Part shown: one piece after another, positions 56,040-64,000 of the stretch
Layout: every line of letters begins with the position of its first letter
Position numbering within the stretch: position 1 is the first letter of the stretch
Origin: Xiphydria camelus
Taxonomy: Eukaryota > Arthropoda > Insecta > Hymenoptera > Xiphydriidae
Assembly (NCBI GenBank): GCA_963678675.1
Contig: OY783198.1
Span: 3,539,001-3,603,000, forward strand
DNA: 64,000 bases
Direction of reading: 5' to 3'
Program-made: the position numbers and the translations under genes
Notes under the pieces: generated by a model
What the model was told of the DNA's origin: nothing
Seen by the model: only the letters and a program-made list of their open reading frames with translations
The model's database searches: none

Positions 56040-57775
56040 GTAGACGCGCCGTTCCGTCCGCCCGCTTCCGGGGCACCTATGCGATGATTAAACGCGCGGC
56101 ACAGTTCCGGAGTAACCGAGAAATGCCGCCCTTCTCCCTCCCACGCGACACCGTGAAATTCCATCGATCCCGTCCGCCGCGCGGCGGAGTCGCGAACAAT
56201 TAAATTTTTTTCGGCACTTTACACTCTTCCAAAAAAAAAAAAAACAAGTCAGCCGCGCCTGAGAAACAGCAATTAGGTACTCCCCCGCGCAATCGCGAAC
56301 AGCCATTACCCATCCGTGCCGCGCGAAAGGATGCGCGCGTGACGTCAACCCGCCCCCGGGCCCCGGAAGGAGAAGAAGAACGAATAACGATAATATCGGT
56401 TTCGCTCCTGACAACCGCGAGATTGGACGAAGCGGCGCGAGATCGTCCGGCGCGCCCCCGCATTTCCGTACCGCGCGGCGAAGAGACGCGCACCCCTACA
56501 TCGCGCCGTGTCCCTTGCACCGTCGGGGTACGACGTACGCGTATATCTGTCGCCGTGCATACGCTCGCGCGAACACCGATGTATCGCAGCGATGCTACGC
56601 GAAATATTTCGTCCCGTGGCGAATCCGCGTTCCGAGTCGTGCCTAGAATTATCAGCCCCCCCTCTCTCTCTCTCTCTCTCGTATACGTAGATACCAGAGG
56701 CTGCGCGCGTATTAAATTGAAAAGTTGAGACACGTCCGCGCCGATTCGGGGCGGTCGTCCCTCTCCTTTCGGGGAGGAATTCGATCGTTGTGTCCCAAAG
56801 AGAGCGCGCGCATTTTTTAGCAGCATTTCCTTGTTGCGACAACAAAAACGTTTCGCCGTTAGGGGGAAGTGTCCGAGAGATTTCCTTGGTGGCGATGAAA
56901 ATTATAGCTTCTCCTTCTTCTTTTCTCTTATTACCTGATAATTTGATCTGTTATCGCGCTACTTCACCTCAATTAATCGTTACGGTAAGCCAAATAATGT
57001 GCAACAGCCCTGCCAAATTATTTCTTCCCGCGTCCTCTTCCCCCGCCGTCGAATCTTCCCGATCCCCCGAAGATTCCAGCCCCTTGACGGAGGGAAATAT
57101 CCGCGAAGGGCGAAGCGAGTAGGACGAAGCGACGGCTCTTTACCGAAGAGTTCACAGTGCAGCCCGCGCGGGCATCCGGCGAAGGAGGAGGAAGAGCGGC
57201 GAGAGAAAAAATAAAAAAGGGAAGATTGCCGGAATATACTTCAAGCCGCGAAGGGCGGTGCGAGGTCGCGTCGGACCAGGCGCGGGTGGTAATTAATATT
57301 AGCTCAGCGCGAACTCGTATAGCGCGAGGCAATAAGTTAATAAGCAGAGCCACCGAGTTTCACAGCTTGATCGACCACCGCGTCGTTCCATCCCCCACGC
57401 CCCCGCGCGGCCATCACCGCCGCCCCTCCTCTCCCGCGCAGCCCGGCGGCTTTTGCCCCGCTCTCGCGCGCACCCCCGGGTGGTAGGGGCGGTTATCGCG
57501 GGCGCGCTCATCCGGGCCAGCTTCCTCTATACTCCAAACTACTCTCCCTGAACCTCGCCCTTTCCCGCTACGTGCTCATATCCGAATCGCGATGTAAGAC
57601 GAAGTTCGCGAGCGCGGTTCTACACCGCGGTGTATAATCTCGGCCGGGCTGGAAGTGCCGGAAACGCGCGGCACCCCGAGAGGGAGAGGTTCGTCGAGCG
57701 CGCGATAAGGGATCGTTGATCGGGCGTATCGGCCGCCGACTGATCCGAGGAGGTGGTGGTTTCGTTCGAATTTCT
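56040..57775. other. CpG-rich unique sequence
   Basis: No gene recognised. Frames on both strands lack domains. Confidence 0.3.
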
Positions 57776-57839
57776 CTTTACACTGAGAGAAAGAATTATA
57801 CGTTGAATTTTTTTTTTTTTTAATCTGCGTTTGCGGGCG

Positions 57840-58930
57840 GTGGAATGCAGCATCAGCTGTTCCGACTGATACATTTGGTTGTAACGAGATTTCGATTTTT
57901 GCGAAAAATTGAAAGAATGTCAGGTCTTGAGATTTTGCCAAAAATCGAAATCTCTGGAATCGGTCGCTCCACCACCCTGTCTTATGTATTTTTTCGCGCT
58001 GATTACGAGAATGATAGATTTGTTGAGGAAATCTCAACGGAACACCGAGATATCGATGATTTCTTGCGGAAAAAAAAATTTTTTATACGCAAAATCAGCG
58101 TTATTTCATATTTCCTTTGAGATTTCGACCTAATAACTGTGGTTTTCGGAATCAGCGTAAAAAAATACATAAGATAGGGTGATCCAGAATTCGATTCCAG
58201 AGATTTCGATTTTTGCGAAAAATCTAAGGCATACCCCTTAGATTTTTCGCAAAAATCGAAATCTCTGGAATCGAATTCTCGACCATCCTATCTTATGTAT
58301 TTTTTCGCGCTGATTACGAAAATGATAGATTTATTGAGGAAATCTCAACGGAACACCGAGATATCGATGATTTCTTGCGGAAAAAAAAAATTTTTTTAAC
58401 ACAAAATCAGCGTTATTTCATATTTCCTTTGAGATTTCGACCTGATAACTGTGGTTTTCGGAATCGGCGTAAAAAAATACATAAGATAGGGTGATCCAGA
58501 ATTCAATTCCAGAGATTTCGATTTTTGCGAAAAATCTAAGGCATACCCCTTAGATTTTTCGCAAAAATCGAAATCTCTGGGATCGAATTCTCGACCATCC
58601 TATCTTATGTATTTTTTCGCGCTGATTACGAAAATGATAGATTTATTGAGGAAATCTCAACGGAACACCGAGATATCGATGATTTCTTGCGGGAAAAAAA
58701 AAGTTTTATACACAAAATCAGCGTTATTTCATATTTCCTTTGAGATTTCGACCTAATAACTGTGGTTTTCGGAATCAGCGTAAAAAAATACATAAGATAG
58801 GGTGATCCAGAATTCGATTCCTGAGATTTCGATTTTTGCGAAAAATCTAAGGGCAAAATCTTAATCGCAAAAATTGAAATCTCAGGCGTCGAGCTCTCGA
58901 ACACCCTATTCGATGTATTTCTTCTCACTG
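57840..58930. repeat. Tandem array of about 311-bp hairpin-bearing units
   Basis: The word AAGATAGGGTGATCCAGAAT recurs at 58171, 58483 and 58794. TTATGTATTTTTTCGCGC recurs at 57982, 58293 and 58605. Each full unit contains a near-perfect hairpin with arms of about 33 bases (AGAGATTTCGATTTTTGCGA and TCGCAAAAATCGAAATCTCT). The outer units are more diverged. Confidence 0.8.
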
Positions 58931-58934
58931 AATC

Positions 58935-60250
58935 CAAAAATGACGTATTTATTGGATAGATATCAAAGAAACACCGAGGTTTATCGCTGACTTCACGGCA
59001 AAGAAATAACTCTTTCGATTTTTCTTCGAGACTTCTTAACGATCGAGTTAAAATCAACACACCGCGAATATCTCGAAGCAAATTTATCCTCCTCGCCGAT
59101 GTAGCCCCAAAGGGCCGCCCCCGCAATGGAAACCTCGCGTACGGAGCAGATTTTATCGATCCGGTTTAAGAGCACCTTTTCGACGAGGGTCTAGAGCAAC
59201 TCTAGACCAGTAGAAGGGCTTCTAATCGAGGGTTTGCAGTACCTACTCCGGCGTGAATCGACATCCGTCACCGCCGCGGGTACCGTTACGGCGCGTCCGA
59301 TTCGGAACTCGGTCTTGCAATGGAGCCGTTTTCTCTTTTCGTTCGCTACGAAGCTCTTCCAATCCGAGAATGTGTCGCGCGACGCGACGAAAAGTTCTTT
59401 TCGTCTTATTTACCCCGGGTAAATAAATGGCACGATCGACGCGAGCTCGCGTGTCCCCCTTCATTCCCTGCCTTTGCTCTAGTTTCGACCCTTTGTCTCT
59501 CCCCCCTCCACCCTCTCTCTCTCTGACAAGCGCGAGACCCAGCGCTCGCGGTGCTCCGGTAACGCGTTTTTTGCGGAAAGAAGGATATCGATATATCGAC
59601 GCACCCCAACCGAAAGCCGGAATTAGGAACGGGTCGATCCGCGGCGGAGAAACGATAGACCACGAAGAAAAATAGTCATTTAAGTTACCGTGACAAATAT
59701 TTAAGTTAAAATAACGATAACAGATCAATTTCTCATCGTATAAGAAATCAATTTCTCAGGATAACGGAAAAATGAAAAAGAAGAGCTGTGATTTTAGTCG
59801 TAACCCCAAGAAAATCTTTCAAACATTTTCACCCCAACGGTAAATCATTTTCGTTGCCGTCATAAAAATGCTGCTGTGATAACTGATTTTCGATGTTCTT
59901 GCTAAGCCAAAATTATTTCTTTCCGTGAACACATCCCTTCGACGTCATCGATCCTTTGCTTCCTCCCCGTCGCCCGTGCGTCATTCCGGCGCCTCCGAGA
60001 GGCCAGAGTTGGCGGGCGCGATTTTACGTGGCTTTTTGTGAATTCCTACCGGCCGGTAGGCGCGCGTATAAGAGCATGATGAGTACCTGCCGTCGAGAAG
60101 CTGACATTTCGACGAGTTTTATGGAAAGCGATTTCGCGAAGGGACCGCGCCTCCCCCCTCCCTCTCTCCTCCGCAGCCGACCGCTCGACGAGCGCTTTGC
60201 GGTGCTTCGGCAACGCTTTTCCGTCGCGCGCGACGTTTCAATTATGCGAC
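58935..60250. other. Unique sequence
   Basis: No gene recognised. A decayed inverted-repeat region may lie at 59.67-59.93 kb (TTCTCATCGTATAAGAAATC). Confidence 0.3.
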
Positions 60251-60253
60251 GAG

Positions 60254-60420
60254 TGTTCTCTCTTGATCTGAATCGGTAAAAATCACTGAAAATCAGTGGA
60301 AAGTTACTGAAATCCAGTGAATAGAAGGTTACTAAAATTACAGTAACCTTATATTCGTTGGATTTCAGTGCCTGTACACTGATTCTCAATTATTCTTACT
60401 GATTCAGATCAAGAGAGTAC
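60254..60420. mobile_element. MITE family J, complete copy
   Basis: GTTCTCTCTTGATCTGAATC and GATTCAGATCAAGAGAGTAC are inverted ends. The centre GGTTACTAAAATTACAGTAACC is itself a small hairpin. Confidence 0.75.
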
Positions 60421-60424
60421 GTGG

Positions 60425-61455
60425 ATACGAATTCGTAGCGCGCGAGGTTGACCCCTTCAAATTCTCTTCGACGGTATGCATACATATGTATGCGCACGCG
60501 AAGCCCAATTTTGATTAAGCTTCCGCATCGGCGATCGGAGAGCGCGCGCGCCGTCGCTCCGCTCGCGGTGGACCGGTGCAATTAAGGGTGGGTGTGAAAA
60601 ATTTGGCCAGTGTCGACTCGCCGCTGGAAACGCGCGCTTTTAATCGGAACGATTTTACGCACCGCAACGAAGTCCGGACGCGCGGAGTAGTAATAGCCGC
60701 GCGACGCGTTCGTCGTACGAATTGCTCGCTCGTTATTTCCACCGGCGAGGCCTATCGGCGCGAACGCGTCGACGTTGATCGATCAACAGGCGCGCGCGTT
60801 GCGACGACCAATAATGCAGCAGCCTCTGTCCGCGTGGCTGCTAATGAAAACAAAAAATAACGAGTCGAATTTTGCGACGGTCGAAAGTCGAGCGCAGCGT
60901 CGCACGTAGCAGTCATCAGCGAAAACGGCTGCGCGGCAGCTTCCGTACCGCCGCGACTAGCAGCAGTAGTAACAGCAACGCTTGGCCGGACGAGCCCGCC
61001 GCGCTCTCCCGCGAGGCGAACGTCGCGTCGCGCTTGCATCGTATTACCGATCTCACGAGGAATCTCGGGCCGCTCGATCGAGCGGAGCATTAGCATTCCT
61101 CGCGCTGCCGGGTGCTTTTAACGAGAAGGAAAAGAAACAACCCCGTCCCGCGGAGCCGCTGCTAACTCGGCGCGTGCGGCCAGTTCGTTACGCGCGGGCG
61201 AAAAAAATTGCACCTCTTCTCTCGTTCCTTTTACGACTTCGCCGCCCCGCCAACTCCGGGGTTGTCCAGATTTTGATAAAACAACCTTCGTCCGTCCCCC
61301 CGCGGCGTAGAGCAATTATTCGTCTCCCGCGCGACTTTCCGATGAATTCGGCGCCACGGCTGACGTTTCGTTTGGTTTGATCATGGGGTGTGGATCGTGT
61401 GTACATTTTTATCACGCGCGCGATAATCGTTCATCGACGCGTCTACCGTACGTCC
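60425..61455. other. CpG-rich unique sequence
   Basis: No gene recognised. Confidence 0.3.
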
Positions 61456-61458
61456 CAT

Positions 61459-61547
61459 AAGAAACGCAACAAGCGACATTTTTACCTTCGGCAGTATTTT
61501 CCGACGGTGCACGTGTAACAGACTAAATGTCGCTTGTTGCGTTTCTT
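61459..61547. repeat. 89-nt hairpin with near-perfect 23-nt arms
   Basis: AAGAAACGCAACAAGCGACA and TGTCGCTTGTTGCGTTTCTT with a loop of about 42 nt. The size is like a pre-miRNA, but the perfect pairing also fits a minimal MITE. Confidence 0.65.
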
Positions 61548-61559
61548 TATTATATTTGT

Positions 61560-62317
61560 ATCTAATTTTTGTTATATTTTATATTAATTTTTCTCCGATA
61601 TTAAAGCAACGATCGGGAAATTCCAATTTCGAATTAAAAATATACCGATCGAAGCATCAGAGATTTAAGAAGTAACGAGCGAAGTAAACAGGCAGGGGTG
61701 ACTCTGCAAAAAGATGTGGCCGCCATCTAATCGGCGGAACGTTTCGTCCCGCAGTCGGCCTGTGGACTCGTCAGTAAGGTTAGGCCGACTCCTGTGGTCC
61801 TTCGTGATAGACGGGCAGTTACGCTCTTATATACTATATCGTTGTCGGACCACTGCCGAGAGTCGAGAGGGTTGACGCCATCTGGTGTCAGGCCGCAACA
61901 TCGTGGCGAGTCGCCACAGTACCCCCCCCCCCCCCCCCCCCCCCACCGGTAACGGCGGCTGGATACAGGCAGAACGAAGCGGAAGAAGTTGGTGTGTGTG
62001 GGACGTTGGCGGACCTCGATAGGAATTTCCGATTGGGACTAGGTACATAGTTATTTCATTGCAGTTTGTATTCTAGGTATATGAACGTACTCGACTGTAC
62101 TTTTCGACTTCTCCTGTCTTAAGACCCCAATGGGCGAGAGGACGGGGATTTCTCCAAGGCTAAACAGTCCTTGGCCGATATGGTAAAGGTTTTGGACTGG
62201 TTCTGCTTTGCAGGTGTTTGGCGACGATGGTGGATGTAAAACTCGACAACACCTCGGTAAGGCCCACAAGCCGGTACGACTGAGACGCCAAGCCCTTGGG
62301 CTGGCAATGCATCTCAC
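61560..62317 (-). mobile_element. Possible LTR-retrotransposon 3' end
   Basis: Read on the minus strand: an open frame (62317-62051) of unknown family, a purine (G) tract at 61944-61922, then TGTGGCGACTCGCCACGATG as a possible LTR start, and a TATATAAGAGCG promoter-like box about 90 bases further on. No integrase or reverse transcriptase is present and the second LTR is not in view. Confidence 0.3.
61922..61944 (+). repeat. Homopolymer of 23 C
   Basis: An uninterrupted run of 23 C. On the minus strand it is a G tract next to a possible LTR start. Its exact length may be affected by sequencing. Confidence 0.85.
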
Positions 62318-62409
62318 AATTCCAGCAATGGAATTTGCATTCGATTGTACTTTTCGACTAAGAGTTAATTTAGAAATCCTCCCGCGGACCGGAATTAATA
62401 TTTACGAAA

Positions 62410-62435
62410 ATGTGTGTGTGTGTGTGTGTGTGTGT
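62410..62435 (+). repeat. (TG)n microsatellite
   Basis: A TG run of about 25 bases. Confidence 0.9.
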
Positions 62436-62850
62436 AAGGAAGTCGACGGTAGCCGCGCGCCAACGAAAACAGAGAGAATTAAGTAACATCCTCGCAAATA
62501 AATTGGTACACGCGTACCGTGTTGCGCGCTAGTAACTTCGGAACGTGCTGTTTTATCCTGTCCCAGTCGTTTACCATCCGAAGCAAAGTTAAAACGGATC
62601 GAACTCTTTTCTCTCTCGCGACCACCGATGCGTCGTTGGTTCGACCGACATTCGTCAGAGAGCAGCATCGCACCGAGATGCGCGCGATAACGTGGCTCTT
62701 CCGAAACACCGACCGATTTTGGCTTTACCGAATGATGCTCGTAAAAAAAATTAAGGTCCGCGAGCGACTAACGGCGGTTGAACTGAAAGTAGCGCCGGGG
62801 AAATAACGGCGAATTACGCGATTAAAACATTGCTCGATCGAGACTACGTA
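62436..62850. other. Unique sequence
   Basis: No gene recognised. Confidence 0.3.
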
Positions 62851-62852
62851 TA

Positions 62853-63061
62853 GGTACTCCCGGCGAGACGGATTCTATCTCTGATGACTTTTTAAAATGT
62901 CCTTTTTAAGAGTACCAACCAATGATCAATCTATTTTCGTGTTTTCATTAACCGCAGGGCAAGCACAACCGTAGCTAACAAGAGAATATGAGAATTAATT
63001 GTTCATTGGCCGGTATCTTTAAAAATGACATTTCGAAGGCACCAGCGACGGAATCCGTGAC
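62853..63061. mobile_element. MITE family H, copy 5
   Basis: GTACTCCCGGCGAGACGGAT to CAGCGACGGAATCCGTGACG. The core GAGTACCAACCAATGATCAA is shared with other H copies. Confidence 0.7.
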
Positions 63062-63194
63062 GAACGAAATCCGGTCGCGATCGCGATACGATGCGTGGAA
63101 CTGCGAAACAAATTTTTCTTCATGCCGCACCCTTCGAACCTTCAACGTTCGAACGTTAATATAAATTCCCTCTTAAAAAACGTATACTATACGT

Positions 63195-63628
63195 CCAAAG
63201 AAAAAAATTTAGTTATTCTAACCTAATCGGTACTGTGTATACATATAATTAGAATAACTAAAGGTTTTCGTTTCATTCAATAAAACTCATTCGTGTTCGG
63301 TACTGTAAATCAATTCCAATTCACTGCTTTGTTAAATCAATCCGAGTTGATTTGTTTCAATAAATGTTTTTGTCAGACGAATGGTAGAGAAGTATGGTAT
63401 TAACTACACCGAGGAGAAAGAATTGTTTGATTCCACTAAATTTTGAGATTACGAGTGGCCAACTAAATACATAGTTACTTGAACAAATATTTAGTCGAAG
63501 CGGCTGAGTATCTGATTAACTCAACTAAATTCTATCGTAGTTATTCACGCTACTGATATTTGTTGAAATAGCTGTATATTTAGTTGGCCGCTCGTGAGGT
63601 TGTGGTTGGGAAATTTCTTTCCTCAGTA
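63195..63628. mobile_element. MITE family G, copy 3
   Basis: AAAGAAAAAAATTTAGTTAT to AATTTCTTTCCTCAG. The interior words TTTTGTCAGACGAATGG and TATATTTAGTTGGCCGC match copies 1 and 2. Confidence 0.7.
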
Positions 63629-63629
63629 C

Positions 63630-64000
63630 TCGCATCCACATATCGGCGCCGGTTACGGGTAGGTACGCGTAGTTCGACTCGAGTGCAACGAGAGGGAACG
63701 CGTCATTGATGCGTCATTACCGCGGCTGCGAAAGCGCGCGCGCGAGCATTTTTTTAAGACCTCGGTTTACGCCACGGGACGCGCACTCGGAGGAGGTCGT
63801 CCTCTCGCGTCCCACGCGAACGCAAAAGAATACTTACCGTCGCCGCCGGAGGAGAATGTCTACCGCCCCGACCGAGCGAAAAAAACTCGTCGAATTTTTC
63901 GTTCCTGAAAAACAAGCGAGAGAGAGGGCGGATATGCATTGAAAACAAAATTTGCTTCGTTTAATCATCGGTGAATTTAAGTACGACGAAATTGCTTTAA
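63630..64000. other. Unique sequence at the window end
   Basis: No gene recognised. Confidence 0.3.

Noticed and set aside
57845..58120. Frames within the 57.8-58.9 kb array
   Set aside because: The same peptide pieces recur with the 311-bp tandem repeat and shift frame between units, so they are not a gene.
62051..62317. 88-codon minus-strand frame as a retroviral-type gene
   Set aside because: No zinc knuckle, protease or reverse transcriptase motif. Kept only as part of the low-confidence LTR-element call.

Overview
This 64 kb window looks like insect nuclear DNA, most likely a hymenopteran such as an ant. The basis is short GT-AG introns, animal-type genes, CpG-rich unique sequence, simple repeats, and very many short inverted-repeat (MITE-like) elements, often nested in one another. 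The taxonomic call is an inference. No bacterial operon, CRISPR array, convincing tRNA or rRNA was seen.

Layout. 1-2.7 kb (+): a three-exon gene for NAA30, the catalytic subunit of the NatC N-terminal acetyltransferase. 4.2-6.0 kb (+): a five-exon gene for COP9 signalosome subunit 6, complete to the conserved C-terminus. 7.6-13.5 kb (-): a gene of about 13 exons for a divergent poly(ADP-ribose) glycohydrolase-like protein. It keeps the PARG fold signatures but has lost the second catalytic glutamate and most of the glycine loop, and it carries an insertion of about 480 residues inside the catalytic domain. It is probably a pseudo-enzyme. 13.5-29.5 kb: no convincing gene, only MITEs, LINE 3' tails and GC-rich unique DNA. 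29.98-49.92 kb (-): a three-exon lipocalin gene with a signal peptide and a possible GPI signal, split by a first intron of about 17.3 kb that holds most of the MITEs. 50-64 kb: no convincing gene; more MITEs, a 311 bp tandem array of hairpin units, a possible LTR-element 3' end with a 23-base C run, and GC-rich unique sequence.

The NAA30 and CSN6 genes are ordinary housekeeping genes in the same orientation, and the four genes do not form a pathway. The features most worth a second look are the degenerate PARG-like protein with its large insertion, the many different MITE families that share a short CAC(T/G)GAGAAAAA-like terminus (several with TA flanks) and have inserted into each other, three small 73-89 nt near-perfect hairpins, a long hairpin just inside lipocalin intron 1, and two CTCF-like motifs facing each other upstream of CSN6. 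All exon coordinates come from reading splice sites and reading-frame phase by eye; no alignment or expression data were available.
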